Part shown: piece after piece, positions 1-8,728 of the stretch
How positions within the stretch are numbered: the first letter of the stretch is position 1
Layout: every line of letters begins with the position of its first letter
NCBI GenBank assembly: GCA_963205025.1
Contig: CAUJHO010000062.1
Location: 1-49,004 of the forward strand
Direction: 5' to 3'
DNA length: 49,004 bases
Source: Pseudomonadota bacterium
GTDB taxonomy: Bacteria; Pseudomonadota; Alphaproteobacteria; Caulobacterales; Caulobacteraceae
Position numbers and translations under genes: made by a program
The notes under the pieces: generated by a model
Databases searched by the model: none
What the model was told of the DNA's origin: nothing
Seen by the model: the letters and a program-made list of their open reading frames with translations, nothing else

Positions 1-816
1 TCCGGCGATGGCCGGAAGCTGGAGCGCTATGGTCAGGCGCTGGTGGTACGCCCCGAGCCGCAGTGCCTGTGGTCGGCGGCCCGGCCGGAACTCTGGGACC
101 GCGCCGATGCCGTCTTCGACCCGACCGATGACGACGAGGCCGGCAATTGGCGCTTTAGCCGACCCCAGCCGGAGGCGACCGAGCTTTGCTGGGGCGGCGC
201 GCGGTTCAATGCCCGTTTCACCAATTTTCGCCACCTGGCCTTCTTTCCCGAACAGGCCGCCAACTGGGAATGGCTGGACGCCGCCGTGCGAGCGCGCCCG
301 GCCCCGCGCATCCTGAACCTGTTCGGCTATACCGGCGTGGCGTCGCTGGTCTGTGCGGCAGCGGGCGCGGAGGTCACCCATGTCGACGCCTCCAAGAAGG
401 CGGTCGCCTATGCCAAGGAAAATGCGGCCCTTTCCGGCATCGACAACGTGCGCTGGATCGTCGAGGACGCGCGCAAGTTCGTGCAGCGCGAGGTTCGGCG
501 GGGCAACCGCTATGACGGCATCATCCTGGATCCGCCCAAGTACGGACGTGGGCCGGACGGCCAGGTCTGGCGCCTGTTCGAGGATACGCCCGAACTGGTC
601 AGCCTGTGCGCGGAGCTGTTATCCGATCAGGCAGCCTTCCTGCTGGTCAATGCCTATGCCGCGCGGATTTCCGGCATGGCGCTGGCGCATCTGCTGGCCG
701 ACCGGTTGACCGGGCGAGGCGGTGTCATCGACTGGGGCGAGCTGGGACTGGTCGAAGACAGCCCCCGCGCCGCCGAGATCGGCCTGAGCTTCTTCGGTCG
801 CTGGAGCGACCTGTGA
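1..816 (+). CDS. Class I SAM-dependent rRNA methyltransferase (RlmI/RlmK-like), 5' end missing
   Basis: Methylates an rRNA base in the cytoplasm using S-adenosylmethionine; the exact target cannot be told from the sequence. The frame is open from the first base of the window, and the residues before any internal start (SGDGRKLERYG) fit the family, so the gene begins upstream and the GTG at 43 is not its start. Visible motifs are the SAM-binding NLFGYTGVASL with AAGAEVTHVDAS after it, and the catalytic ILDPPKYGRGP loop (NPPY/DPPK type motif) typical of the RlmI/RlmK methyltransferase fold. The TGA stop at 814-816 overlaps the GTG start of the next gene by three bases, so the two are probably co-transcribed and translationally coupled. 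Family assignment is firm; substrate is inferred. Confidence 0.85.
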   Translation, partial: SGDGRKLERYGQALVVRPEPQCLWSAARPELWDRADAVFDPTDDDEAGNWRFSRPQPEATELCWGGARFNARFTNFRHLAFFPEQAANWEWLDAAVRARPAPRILNLFGYTGVASLVCAAAGAEVTHVDASKKAVAYAKENAALSGIDNVRWIVEDARKFVQREVRRGNRYDGIILDPPKYGRGPDGQVWRLFEDTPELVSLCAELLSDQAAFLLVNAYAARISGMALAHLLADRLTGRGGVIDWGELGLVEDSPRAAEIGLSFFGRWSDL

Positions 817-1661
817 GCCGCCGCCCGCTTCCCCCCGCCGGGGTCCCCCTGCCCCGCAACCAGGGACGGACCAGCGAAATCACCTCCCTGACCAACGACA
901 CCATCAAGGCCGTGCGTGCCTTGCACATGAAAAAAGCGCGCGACCAGTCGGGGACCTTTCTGGCCGAGGGCCTGAAGTTCATCGGCGAGGCGCTCGATTT
1001 GGGCCAGACGCCGCGGCAACTGCTGGTCGGCAAGGACGCCCGGCCTCATCCTCTGCTCGACCGAGCCCGAGCCGAGACCCTGGCAGCCGGCGGCGAGGTC
1101 ATCGTGGTGACCCGCGAAATTCTCGAAAAGGTATCGCGCAAGGACAATCCCCAGACGGTGCTGGCCGTGTTCGACCAGACGTACACGGCACTGGACGCCC
1201 TCGATCCGGGCCGCAGCCCCTGCTGGGTGGCGCTGGAACAGGTGCGCGACCCGGGCAATCTGGGCACCATCATCCGCACCGCCGATGCGGCGGGTTGCGG
1301 CGGCGTGATCCTGATCGACTATTGTGTGGACCCGTTTTCGGTCGAGGCCGTGCGCGCGACCATGGGCTCGATCTTCGCCGTCAGCGTCAGCCGGGCCACG
1401 CGCGCGGAGTTCCTGGCCTGGCGCGCGCGGTGGCCGGGGTCGGTGGTGGGCACCCGTCTGGATGCCGCCCACGACTATCGCGCCGCCCCCTATCGGCACC
1501 CCACCCTGATCCTGATGGGTAATGAACAGGCCGGCCTGACCGACGACCTGGCCGCCGCCTGCGACCTGACGGTCAAGATCCCCATGCGCGGCCGCGCCGA
1601 CAGCCTGAACCTGGCCATCGCGACCGGCATCATGGTCTATGCCGCGACGGACGGGATCTAG
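813..1661 (+). CDS. TrmH/SpoU family RNA 2'-O-methyltransferase
   Basis: A 282-residue SPOUT-class enzyme expected to 2'-O-methylate a ribose in tRNA or rRNA. The three SpoU motifs are clear: RDPGNLGTIIRTADAAG, the central MGSIFAVSV, and the knot-forming LILMGNEQAGL followed by KIPMRGRADSLNLAIATGI. An N-terminal substrate-binding domain (LTNDTIKAVRALHMKK...FLAEGLKFIGEAL) matches the RlmB/TrmH-like SpoU_sub_bind type. I chose the GTG at 813: GGAG lies six bases before it and it overlaps the stop of the upstream methyltransferase; the frame reaches further upstream but that part is inside the other gene. The TAG stop shares bases with the stop codon of der on the opposite strand, so the two genes converge with no space for a terminator. 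Which RNA is modified is not known. Confidence 0.88.
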   Translation: MSRRPLPPAGVPLPRNQGRTSEITSLTNDTIKAVRALHMKKARDQSGTFLAEGLKFIGEALDLGQTPRQLLVGKDARPHPLLDRARAETLAAGGEVIVVTREILEKVSRKDNPQTVLAVFDQTYTALDALDPGRSPCWVALEQVRDPGNLGTIIRTADAAGCGGVILIDYCVDPFSVEAVRATMGSIFAVSVSRATRAEFLAWRARWPGSVVGTRLDAAHDYRAAPYRHPTLILMGNEQAGLTDDLAAACDLTVKIPMRGRADSLNLAIATGIMVYAATDGI

Positions 1662-3223
1662 CGCTTCCCGCTGCCCTTGGGGGCCGTGCGGATACGGCCC
1701 GAGCGGCTGACGGCGCGGGCTCCGGTGCGGGCGCGCTTGCCGACCAGGACGGTCGAGCCGGACTTCTTGCCCGATCCGGGCTTCAGGCCCGTAACGCGCT
1801 TGGTGGCGACCTTGGGCTTCCGCGGCTTGTCCTCGCGCGCCTCGGCGGCCTCGGCCTTGCGATGGCGGCGCGGCGCAGTCTTCTCCGGGCCCGGCCCTTC
1901 GGCAAACGGGTTCGCCCCGGACTTGACGGTCAGGCGCATCGGCACACCCGGAAGATCAAAACTCTCACGCAGGCTGTTGATCAGATAGCGTTTGTAGTGA
2001 TCCGGCATCTGCGATGCCCGGTTGGCGAACAGCACGAAGGTCGGCGGCCGCGCCTTGGTCTGGGTCATGTATTTCGGCTTGATCCGGCGACCGTCGACGG
2101 CGGGCGGCGGGTGGCGCTGGACCGCCAGGGCCAGCCAGTCGTTCAGATCGCGCGTCTTGACCTTGGCCGACCACTGGCGATGGGCCTCGAACACCGCCGG
2201 CATCAGCCGATCGACGCCGCGACCCGTCTGGGCCGACAGGGCGATCAGGGGCGACCCCTTCAGCTGAGGTAGCAGCCGATCCGCCTCTTCACGCAGTTCG
2301 GCCAGCCGTTCCTTGCCGTCGTCGACCCGGTCCCATTTGGAGATGCAATAGACCAACGCCCGGCCCTCGCGCTCAACCAGATCGGCCAGCTGCAAATCCT
2401 GGGTGTCGAACGCATTGGCCTCGTCCATCATCAGGACGACGACCTCGGCAAAGGTCAGGGCGCGGATGGTGTCGGCGACCGACAACTTCTCCAGCTTTTC
2501 CTGAACACGAGCCTTGCGGCGCATCCCGGCGGTATCGACCAGCCGCACCGGTCGACCGTCCCATTCGAAGTCCACCGAGATGGAATCGCGCGTGATCCCG
2601 GCCTCGGGTCCGGTGAGCATGCGGTCTTCCCCCAGAAGTCGATTGACCAGGGTGGACTTGCCCGCATTGGGCCGCCCCATGATGGCGACCATGATCGGCT
2701 TGCCGGCCTCGTCGTCGTCGCTCTCGTCTTCGGGTTCGAACGGCAGCACCGCCGCATAGAGATCGGCCATGCCCTCGCCATGCTCGGCAGAGAGCGCAAT
2801 CGGATCGCCGAAGCCCAGCCGCACGGCCTCGGCCAGGCCGACGTCGCCGGCCTTGCCCTCGGCCTTGTTGCCGATCAACAGGGTGGGTTTGTCGCGCTTC
2901 CTGACCAGGTCGGCAAAGATGCGGTCCAGCGGCACGATCCCTTCGCGCGCGTCGATGACGAACAGGATCAGATCGGCTTCCTCGACCGCCAGTTCGGTCT
3001 GGCGGCGCATCCGCGATTCCAGGCTTTCGTCAGAGACATCCTCGAAGCCGGCGGTGTCGATCAGGGTCAGGTCGATGTCGCCCAATAGGCCGCGCGCATA
3101 GCGCCGGTCACGGGTCACCCCCGGCCGGTCATCCACGATAGCCAGCTTCTTGCCGGCCAGGCGGTTGAACAGAGTCGACTTGCCGACATTCGGCCGTCCG
3201 ACGATCGCGACCTTCAGGCTCAC
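1658..3223 (-). CDS. der: Ribosome assembly GTPase Der (EngA)
   Basis: Double-GTPase needed for maturation of the 50S ribosomal subunit in the cytoplasm. The 521 residues hold two G domains in tandem: the first P-loop GRPNVGKST at residues 9-17 with DTAGFED as G3, the second P-loop GRPNAGKST near residue 183 with DTAGMRR and SKWD, then a KH-like domain (about 355-435). The first G4 motif reads NKAE rather than NKxD, which is common in Der. The protein ends in a long Lys/Arg-rich tail of about 75 residues, longer than in Escherichia coli, which probably contacts rRNA. It lies 23 bases downstream of bamB on the same strand, completing the conserved yfgM-bamB-der order. Its stop overlaps the convergent TrmH-family stop. 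Confidence 0.97.
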   Translation of the reverse strand: MSLKVAIVGRPNVGKSTLFNRLAGKKLAIVDDRPGVTRDRRYARGLLGDIDLTLIDTAGFEDVSDESLESRMRRQTELAVEEADLILFVIDAREGIVPLDRIFADLVRKRDKPTLLIGNKAEGKAGDVGLAEAVRLGFGDPIALSAEHGEGMADLYAAVLPFEPEDESDDDEAGKPIMVAIMGRPNAGKSTLVNRLLGEDRMLTGPEAGITRDSISVDFEWDGRPVRLVDTAGMRRKARVQEKLEKLSVADTIRALTFAEVVVLMMDEANAFDTQDLQLADLVEREGRALVYCISKWDRVDDGKERLAELREEADRLLPQLKGSPLIALSAQTGRGVDRLMPAVFEAHRQWSAKVKTRDLNDWLALAVQRHPPPAVDGRRIKPKYMTQTKARPPTFVLFANRASQMPDHYKRYLINSLRESFDLPGVPMRLTVKSGANPFAEGPGPEKTAPRRHRKAEAAEAREDKPRKPKVATKRVTGLKPGSGKKSGSTVLVGKRARTGARAVSRSGRIRTAPKGSGKR

Positions 3224-3246
3224 GCTGCGGACGGCCTCCTTGGAGC

Positions 3247-4668
3247 CTACTGAATGGCGACCAGCTGACCTTCGTCGGTGAGGACGTAGATCATGCCGTT
3301 ATAGGCGATGGGCGCGATATAGGCGGGCCCACCGAGGTTCAGACTGGCCTGTTCGGTGCCCGTGCGGGCATCGAGGGCCACGGCCTCGCCTTCGGAGCTG
3401 ACGAGAACCAGCCGGTTGGTCGCCAGCAGCGGGCCCGACCAGATCGGACGGACCGTGCGGTCGAACAGGCCGAACACGCCGCCTTCCTGGCGCTGACGCT
3501 CCTCGTTCAGGTCGTAGATCCAGTAAACTTGGCCATTGGCCCGATTGACGGTGATGACCTCGCCCGCCTTGGAGACGACATAGATGACGTCGCCGGCGGC
3601 CCACGGCGCGTTCAGCGTCGCAATCGGCAACTGCCAGCGCGGGGCCCCCGAGCGCAGGTCCATGGCCGCAAACAGTCCCGAATGGCTGCCGGCATAGACC
3701 GAGCCCTGATAGACCACCGGGCGACCGACGATATCGCGAATTTCCGACAGGGCGTTGGTGCGGTTGGTGCGTGACAACACCTGTTGCCACAGTTGCTGGC
3801 CGTTGGAGGTTCTGAGCGCCACCAGTTCGCCCGACGAGAACGGCGCGATGACGATCTCTCCGGCAATCGCCGGGCTGGCCGCCCGCAGAATCCGCGCCGG
3901 CTCGGCGATGGCCTGGAACGACCAGGACTGGGTGCCGGTGGCGGCGTCGAAGGCGATGACCTGGTTGTCGATGTCGATGGCATAGATGCGGTTGCCAGCG
4001 ACCGTCGGGGCCCCGTGAATCGGCGTATCGACAGTGCTGGTCCAGACGACGTCACCGGTCGCGGCGTCCAGCGCCGAGACGACGCGCAGGCCCGAAGTCA
4101 CGAACACACGGCCACCGCTGACCGCGACACCGCCGCCAAAGCCCTGGTTTTCGCCGCCCCCCGAGCCGATGGAGAACAGCCCACGCCGGTCCTGCTCATC
4201 GTTGGTGATGGTGTGACGCCAGACGACCTGGCCGCTGGCGGCATCGACCGCCGAAACGTGATTGCGACCATCCAGAACGAACAGCCGGCCATCGCTGGCG
4301 ACGATTGGCGACGTCACCTGGCTGGTCCGGCCCGAGCCTTCGCCGATGTCGCGACGCCAGGCGATACGGAAGGCTTCGCCGGCCTGGGCGTGCTCAACCG
4401 CGTTTTCGGTCGTTCCGCCCGGCTGGGTCCAGGCGGTTACCGCGCGCGGCGTCGGCAGGTTGAACGGGCGACCGGCCAGGGCGCTCGACACCTCGACGGA
4501 GTCTTCGAACTGGAGGATCGACACGCGCTCCCCGTCGGACGCCACGGCTTGGCGCTCATCGTCGCCGCCGAAGGGCCAGATCCGCTGGGCCGTGTTGCTC
4601 ACGGTCGAACAGCCGGCCAGGGCCGCGCAGGCACCGGCGGTCAGAAGGAGTTTGAAATGCAACTTCAT
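3247..4668 (-). CDS. bamB: Outer membrane assembly lipoprotein BamB
   Basis: Lipoprotein of the BAM complex that helps insert beta-barrel proteins into the outer membrane. The 473-residue product starts [10 protein letters not shown] and has a signal peptide ending in a lipobox with Cys20 (ALAGC), then a chain of PQQ-like beta-propeller repeats (for example [20 protein letters not shown] and [20 protein letters not shown]) forming the expected eight-bladed propeller. The reading frame continues 58 residues upstream of the chosen ATG, but that extension is proline/arginine-rich, lies inside yfgM and would bury the signal peptide. It sits 22 bases after yfgM and 23 before der. The gene neighbourhood and lipobox make BamB much more likely than a PQQ dehydrogenase. 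Confidence 0.95.
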   Translation of the reverse strand: MKLHFKLLLTAGACAALAGCSTVSNTAQRIWPFGGDDERQAVASDGERVSILQFEDSVEVSSALAGRPFNLPTPRAVTAWTQPGGTTENAVEHAQAGEAFRIAWRRDIGEGSGRTSQVTSPIVASDGRLFVLDGRNHVSAVDAASGQVVWRHTITNDEQDRRGLFSIGSGGGENQGFGGGVAVSGGRVFVTSGLRVVSALDAATGDVVWTSTVDTPIHGAPTVAGNRIYAIDIDNQVIAFDAATGTQSWSFQAIAEPARILRAASPAIAGEIVIAPFSSGELVALRTSNGQQLWQQVLSRTNRTNALSEIRDIVGRPVVYQGSVYAGSHSGLFAAMDLRSGAPRWQLPIATLNAPWAAGDVIYVVSKAGEVITVNRANGQVYWIYDLNEERQRQEGGVFGLFDRTVRPIWSGPLLATNRLVLVSSEGEAVALDARTGTEQASLNLGGPAYIAPIAYNGMIYVLTDEGQLVAIQ

Positions 4669-4690
4669 GGACAGTGACTTTCGCCAGACA

Positions 4691-5476
4691 TCAATGTTCG
4701 GTCGCGGCACCCGCCGCAGCAGCCTCGGCTCCGGGAGCTTCAGCGCCGGGGCGCGGGCCCGCAGCGGCTTCCGCCTCGGCCTGGGCCTGGGCGCGGCCGG
4801 CGGCCTCGACAATACCGGGCAGGCTGGAAGCCGTGCCGGCATCGATCAGCGACAGGGCCACCTGGGCCCGCTGGCGCATCGAATCAGGCAGCTCCAATTC
4901 CAGGGTCAGGGCCTGGAGCTGCTGGCGGGCGGCGTCGGTCTGGCCGTGCTGGAGCCGCGCCAGGGCGAGGGCTTCCTGGGCCTGAAAGCGGAATGGACGC
5001 CCTTCCTCGGTCAGGGGCGACAGGCGCGCCGTCATATCCTCGATCGAGCCGGAGCCCATCAGGAGCCAGGCCGCCTTGAGACGGGCAATATCGGAAATCA
5101 GAGGCTCATCGGTCGCCTCGGCGGCCTGGTCGAACAGGGCCACGGCCTCGGCCGTTTCCCCGCGCTCGACGCGCAGACCCGCGCGCTGCATCAACGCCAG
5201 AGCCTGATAGGGCGGGCTGCCGGCAGCCTCGGCCTCGGCGAAGGCGGCTTCGGCGGTCGCCTCGTTCTGCGCTTCCAGCGCATCCAGGCCGCGCTGATAG
5301 GCCTGGGACGCCTCGGCGGCGGTCCAGCCCTTGCGCGCATCCACGAACCAGATGCCGCCGACGATCAGGATAGCCGCACCGGCAATCGCCGCCGCCGCCG
5401 GCCACCACTTGCGGAACAGCTCGTTCCAGCGTTCGGACCGGAGGTTCTCTTCGACCTCTTCAAAAACGTCTGACAC
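4691..5476 (-). CDS. YfgM-like membrane-anchored TPR protein
   Basis: A 261-residue inner-membrane protein with a short cytoplasmic N-terminus, one membrane segment (about residues 26-47, WWPAAAAIAGAAILIVGGIW) and a periplasmic TPR-type helical domain rich in Ala/Glu. YfgM of E. coli works with PpiD at the Sec translocon and is encoded just before bamB, as here; the function is carried over from that context. The start is GTG at 5474-5476 (product MSDVFEEVEENLR). The C-terminus is a low-complexity Ala/Glu/Pro tail (GPRPGAEAPGAEAAAAG). It leads the yfgM-bamB-der cluster; no clear sigma-70 promoter is visible upstream. Confidence 0.85.
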   Translation of the reverse strand: MSDVFEEVEENLRSERWNELFRKWWPAAAAIAGAAILIVGGIWFVDARKGWTAAEASQAYQRGLDALEAQNEATAEAAFAEAEAAGSPPYQALALMQRAGLRVERGETAEAVALFDQAAEATDEPLISDIARLKAAWLLMGSGSIEDMTARLSPLTEEGRPFRFQAQEALALARLQHGQTDAARQQLQALTLELELPDSMRQRAQVALSLIDAGTASSLPGIVEAAGRAQAQAEAEAAAGPRPGAEAPGAEAAAAGAATEH

Positions 5477-5517
5477 CCGTGTCGACTCCCCTGGCCCGTC
5501 TCGGGCGGAACATAAAG

Positions 5518-5543
5518 CGCCGCGAACCTAGAGGTTCGCGGCG
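5518..5543 (-). terminator. Hairpin, possible terminator of the sigma/anti-sigma operon
   Basis: A perfect 11-bp stem (5518-5528 with 5533-5543) closes a four-base loop. Read on the minus strand it follows the anti-sigma gene by about 57 bases and is followed by GCTTTAT, a weak T-rich stretch. It could end the 6961-5600 operon; because it also lies upstream of yfgM it may help insulate that cluster. The short T tract keeps confidence moderate. Confidence 0.5.
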
Positions 5544-5599
5544 ACTGCCGCAACGCAAGCCAAGCCTTCAATCGGGGCTTTTTATCGACGCCGGCGAAA

Positions 5600-5992
5600 T
5601 CAGGCCTGATCGACCCGCCAGCTGGCCAGTCCGGCCGCTGCAATGATGGCGACCGAGACGAGCCAGAAAATCGGCATCGACGGACTGTGCTGAAGCGCGG
5701 TGCCGAGGCCGTCGACCAGTTGATCCAGGTCGCCCGACGGACGGATACGGGCCACGGTGGCATAGGATCCCGAAAGCTGGGCCAAGCCCGAGCCGATGCC
5801 GGCCTCCAGGGTTTCGCGCACGGCGAAGAAGCCGCCGATGCCGCCCGCCAGGGTCAGGACACCGGCCCGGAATCGCCAGGTCCGGCGCAACCGGCGCTCA
5901 ACCCGTTCGACAAAGCCATCGGCGTCATGCAGCGCCGGCGGCTCGGCAAACAGGCGTTCGATCTCGCCATCGAAGGCATCACGATCCGACAT
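5600..5992 (-). CDS. Probable anti-sigma factor, two-TM membrane protein
   Basis: A 130-residue protein with an acidic cytoplasmic N-terminus (MSDRDAFDGEIERLF), a basic stretch (ERRLRRTWRFR), a hydrophobic segment at about 42-57 and a second at about 108-125 (PIFWLVSVAIIAAAGLASW). It overlaps the 3' end of the ECF sigma gene by 14 bases, the usual position for the cognate anti-sigma factor, so that role is inferred. It lacks the H-x3-C-x2-C zinc motif of classical ZAS anti-sigma factors. I chose the ATG at 5992 because GGAGG precedes it; the frame itself runs further upstream inside the sigma gene. Confidence 0.75.
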   Translation of the reverse strand: MSDRDAFDGEIERLFAEPPALHDADGFVERVERRLRRTWRFRAGVLTLAGGIGGFFAVRETLEAGIGSGLAQLSGSYATVARIRPSGDLDQLVDGLGTALQHSPSMPIFWLVSVAIIAAAGLASWRVDQA

Positions 5993-6551
5993 GGGCGGGC
6001 CTCCTCTCTGATTGCGGGCCGATTTCCAGCCGCGTCCGAAGCTTATCCAGAGCACGTTTGACATGAGACTTCACCGTACCGAGCGGCAAATTCAAGGCTG
6101 CCGCGATTTCCGAATGCGTCATTCCCGCGCCGTGACACAGGGTGACACAGACCCGTTCCACCTCGCTGAGGACTTTCAGGGCGTCGTCGAGGTCGATGGC
6201 GCGGGCCTGGTCCGGCACCGGGGCGACGGGGTCCTCGGCCGCGTCCAGATCGGTCCAGCGCGCATCCTTCTGACGCCGCTTGATATAGAGGCGCGCCGCG
6301 ATCCGCCGGACCCAGGCCGCGAAGGTGCCTTCGCCGCGAAAGTCCGCGCACCGTTCGAACGCCTGGATGAAGGCGTCCTGGGCAACGTCGTCGGCCAGGG
6401 CCGGCTCGGCTCCCATGCGCCGCATCAGGCCGCGGACGGACGCCGAATGGCGCCGGACCAGTTCTCCGAAGGCCTCCCGACCGCCGGCCGCCGCAAAGGC
6501 GACCAGCTCCGTGTCGTGCAGTCGGTTCAGGCCGGGTGGCTTGACGGTCAT
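5979..6551 (-). CDS. ECF-type RNA polymerase sigma factor
   Basis: A 190-residue sigma-70 family factor of the extracytoplasmic-function group that directs RNA polymerase to stress promoters. Region 2 is visible (ADDVAQDAFIQAF followed by GTFAAWVRRIAARLYIKRR) and region 4 shows the helix-turn-helix THSEIAAALNLPLGTVKSHV. There is no region 3, as expected for ECF factors. It follows a small DUF6249-like gene by 26 bases and overlaps the probable anti-sigma gene, giving a three-gene operon. It resembles RpoE-like sigma factors of alphaproteobacteria but not the general-stress EcfG set, since no phyR or nepR lies nearby. The inducing signal cannot be read from the sequence. Confidence 0.93.
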   Translation of the reverse strand: MTVKPPGLNRLHDTELVAFAAAGGREAFGELVRRHSASVRGLMRRMGAEPALADDVAQDAFIQAFERCADFRGEGTFAAWVRRIAARLYIKRRQKDARWTDLDAAEDPVAPVPDQARAIDLDDALKVLSEVERVCVTLCHGAGMTHSEIAAALNLPLGTVKSHVKRALDKLRTRLEIGPQSERRPAHVGS

Positions 6552-6577
6552 CGTCTTGGTCCTGCCCGCACCTGGCC

Positions 6578-6961
6578 CTAGTCCGCCCGCGTCTTGTTGA
6601 AGAAGCTCAAAATGATGAAGGCCAGGCCCAGGAAGCCGGGAACGGCTGCCAGACCCAACAGCGGAAAGACCACTTCATTTTCTTGCAGGCCGACCATCCA
6701 GCCGAAGGTGGCGATGCCCGCCGCTATGGCGATCCAGATGACACCCTTGCGCAGGTCGGTCTGGGCCGTGGCCGGCGGCTTCTGGCTGGACCGGGTGATG
6801 GCCTCGACCAGATCGGCCGGGAGTTCCTGGCCCTTGTCCAGAGCATGTCGCACGGTTTCCTGCATGTCGTGGCGTTCGCGCGACCGAAGCCACACCGGAA
6901 TGACGACGATGAGGGCGATCATGGCGAACAGGCCGAGCGGAACGAGAATTTCGACACCCAT
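6578..6961 (-). CDS. DUF6249-like membrane protein
   Basis: A 127-residue inner-membrane protein of unknown function: an N-terminal membrane segment (GVEILVPLGLFAMIALIVVI), a charged cytoplasmic stretch (RSRERHDMQETVRHALDKGQELPADL) and two further segments near the C-terminus. The pattern fits the small DUF6249 family found next to ECF sigma genes in Caulobacterales; that match is from memory. I chose the ATG at 6961 over an upstream in-frame start because AAGGA stands at a proper distance before it. As first gene of the sigma operon it may sense or transmit an envelope signal, which is inference. Confidence 0.75.
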   Translation of the reverse strand: MGVEILVPLGLFAMIALIVVIPVWLRSRERHDMQETVRHALDKGQELPADLVEAITRSSQKPPATAQTDLRKGVIWIAIAAGIATFGWMVGLQENEVVFPLLGLAAVPGFLGLAFIILSFFNKTRAD

Positions 6962-7253
6962 GAGCGGGATTCCTTGATTGGCGGGCGGGCCCTGTGCCCA
7001 TCCCTTTGGTTCCAAGAGGCTATGACCCCCTCAATCGGATGCAGGGACGAGATTAAATCGCGGTAAGGTCAGAACCGGCGCGACCAGACGACGGCACCGA
7101 CCCGCCGCAGCACCCGCAACGGACCGGCGCGCAGACCCATCCAGGCTGAAGCCCCGATCGGATGCAGAGCTCTCTCCAAAATCGTCATGGTCGGGTTCAT
7201 CCCGGCCATCCATCACCACGCTGACGCCGTCTTGATTGCGATGGTCCGAGGCG

Positions 7254-7283
7254 ATGGATTCCCTGGACAAGCCCGGGGATGAC
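7254..7283 (+). repeat. REP-like hairpin unit in a 350-bp gene-free stretch
   Basis: The 6962-7312 stretch has no convincing gene. Within it, this 30-base unit aligns without gaps to the two hairpin arms at 39077-39106 and 39183-39212 (23 of 30 positions against the reverse complement of the first). Like them it folds as a short stem around the loop ACAAG, here with one mismatch. It lies between the starts and ends of minus-strand genes and is best read as a dispersed intergenic repeat. Confidence 0.55.
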
Positions 7284-7312
7284 GGTGAAGGGGGCCGCGA
7301 CTGCGCCGCCCC

Positions 7313-7669
7313 TCAGACAAACCCGCCGAGCGCCGCTTCGTAGATGTCGGGCTTAAAGCCGGCGATGCGGCGGTCGCCGAGATCCAGAATGGGCCGCTTG
7401 ATCATCGAGGGTTGGGCTAGCATCAGCCGTACCGCCTTGTCGGCGTCGAGGTCGGCCTTGTCGGCATCATCCATCTTTTTGAAGGTAGTGCCGGCGCGGT
7501 TCAGCACAGTCTCCCAGCCCAGCTCCTCGACCCAGGCCTTCAACTGCGCCGGATCGGCCCCGGCCTTCTTGTAGTCATGGAAGGTGTAGCGAATGCCCCG
7601 CTCATCCAGCCACACGCGGGCCCTCTTGACGGTGTCGCAGTTGGGAATGCCGTACATAACGACTGTCAC
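7313..7669 (-). CDS. ArsC/Spx-family reductase (YffB-like)
   Basis: A 118-residue thioredoxin-fold protein of the ArsC/Spx group. It begins MTVVMYGIPNCDTVKRAR, where the single Cys of the GIPNCDT loop is the active-site residue, and carries the family C-terminal RPILDLGDRRIAGFKPDIYEAAL with the conserved Arg-Pro. The true substrate is probably not arsenate: YffB-like members act as glutathione-dependent thiol reductases or have unknown roles, and no arsenic genes are near. I prefer the GTG at 7669, which has GGAG six bases before it and gives the usual family N-terminus; an ATG at 7681 is possible. It is divergent from the lipoprotein gene at 7740. Confidence 0.85.
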   Translation of the reverse strand: MTVVMYGIPNCDTVKRARVWLDERGIRYTFHDYKKAGADPAQLKAWVEELGWETVLNRAGTTFKKMDDADKADLDADKAVRLMLAQPSMIKRPILDLGDRRIAGFKPDIYEAALGGFV

Positions 7670-7739
7670 GGTGTGCTCCATCTTGAGGTGATATCTTGTA
7701 GGGTGAACAAGCAGCCTGTCCCAGAGGGCATTCCGAACG

Positions 7740-8162
7740 ATGCCTAGATATATTGCAGTTTGTTGGTGGACCGCTCTCGTGGCGATGAGCATAGGCCTGT
7801 CGTCTTGCGTCCAAGGTGGCGTTCGCGCGCCCACGCGAGAGTTTTCGGGTGTCTGGCTCTACGAGCACGAAGGCTCGACCTTTGTCGAGGGCGCGACTGA
7901 GATCCCAACCCATCGCCCCCGCTATGAAGACACAGACTGGCTGGAACCAGATCAGCGCCTCTCTGAAATGCTTGAAGAGGACTGGGGCGAAGTCGACCAT
8001 CTCGAATGCCATCGCGTTCTGCCCATGAGGGTGACCTTCGCTGGTTATCGCGTCCACCATCTGATTGGCGGTACTGGCCACTTTGGGCTTTGGCGTTCGC
8101 TGGTCGTTGCCGAAAACACGACGTCTGTGGAGCGTCTCGGCCCCGTATTCTGCTTTGAGTAA
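7740..8162 (+). CDS. Hypothetical lipoprotein
   Basis: A 140-residue protein with a signal peptide and a lipobox at about residues 20-23 (LSSC), so probably a lipoprotein of the cell envelope. The mature part (for example EFSGVWLYEHEGSTFVEGA) looks like a small beta-rich domain and resembles no family I recognise. Its base composition is visibly less GC-rich than the flanking metabolic genes, and third codon positions are less biased, which may mean recent acquisition. It is transcribed away from the ArsC-like gene. A clear ribosome binding site is not seen, only GAGG about 12 bases upstream. Confidence 0.6.
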   Translation: MPRYIAVCWWTALVAMSIGLSSCVQGGVRAPTREFSGVWLYEHEGSTFVEGATEIPTHRPRYEDTDWLEPDQRLSEMLEEDWGEVDHLECHRVLPMRVTFAGYRVHHLIGGTGHFGLWRSLVVAENTTSVERLGPVFCFE

Positions 8163-8278
8163 TTTCGCCGCCGAAACCGGCCTGCGTGTGAACAGATTGA
8201 GGATTTCGATGAGCAACAGCCCGCGCATCACGTTCAGCCGCAGCGCGCAAGACTGAACCCTCACCCCCGGAGGACGCC

Positions 8279-8728
8279 ATGACCGACAAGACCGCCCCCT
8301 GCCTGTGGTTCAATGGCGACGGCAAGGGCAAGGAGGCCGCCGAGCTCTATGTCTCGCTGATCCCGAACTCGCGCATCGTCTCGGACCAGCATCCGATGGT
8401 GGTCTTCGAGCTGGACGGGCGGCGCTACATGATCCTGGACGCCGGGCCGATGTACACGCTGAGCCCGGCCGTCTCTATCTATGTCGACTGTGACGACCAG
8501 GCCGAGATCGACCGGCTGTGGGCGGCCCTCCTGGCCGATGGCGGCGAGGAAATCCGCTGTGGCTGGCTGACGGATCGGTTCGGCGTGTCGTGGCAGATCA
8601 TCCCGAAGGTCCTGCCGGTGCTGTTCGCCGACCCGGATCGCGCGGCCGCCAACCGGGCCATGGAGGCGATGATGGCCATGCAGAAGATCGACATCGCCGC
8701 GCTCCAACGCGCCTTCGACGGGGCCTGA
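8279..8728 (+). CDS. VOC family protein (PhnB-like)
   Basis: A 149-residue vicinal-oxygen-chelate fold protein of the PhnB-like / 3-demethylubiquinone methyltransferase-like group. The N-terminus (APCLWFNGDGKGKEAAELYVSLIPNSRI) and the region GWLTDRFGVSWQIIPKVL are typical of this family; substrates are mostly unknown. GGAGG stands six bases before the ATG. The TGA stop overlaps the ATG of the glutathione transferase by one base, so the two form a transcription unit. The 8163-8278 stretch upstream holds nothing clear. Confidence 0.85.
   Translation: MTDKTAPCLWFNGDGKGKEAAELYVSLIPNSRIVSDQHPMVVFELDGRRYMILDAGPMYTLSPAVSIYVDCDDQAEIDRLWAALLADGGEEIRCGWLTDRFGVSWQIIPKVLPVLFADPDRAAANRAMEAMMAMQKIDIAALQRAFDGA

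Noticed and set aside
3784..5473. Long plus-strand frames of 297 and 403 codons opposite bamB and yfgM
   Set aside because: They are antisense shadows created by high G+C codon use of real genes with clear domains.
7008..7013. GGAACC on the minus strand upstream of the sigma operon, a possible ECF -35 element for autoregulation
   Set aside because: No matching -10 element (such as CGTT or TCNAA) at the right distance was found.
7031..7270. 79-codon open frame on the minus strand in the gene-free stretch after the DUF6249-like gene
   Set aside because: No ribosome binding site, no recognisable domain, and it runs through the REP-like unit at 7254-7283, so it is more likely non-coding.
8209..8256. 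15-codon frame (MSNSPRITFSRSAQD) before the VOC gene, with AGGA upstream
   Set aside because: Too short to support, no conservation evidence, and partly explained by chance; could be a gene remnant.
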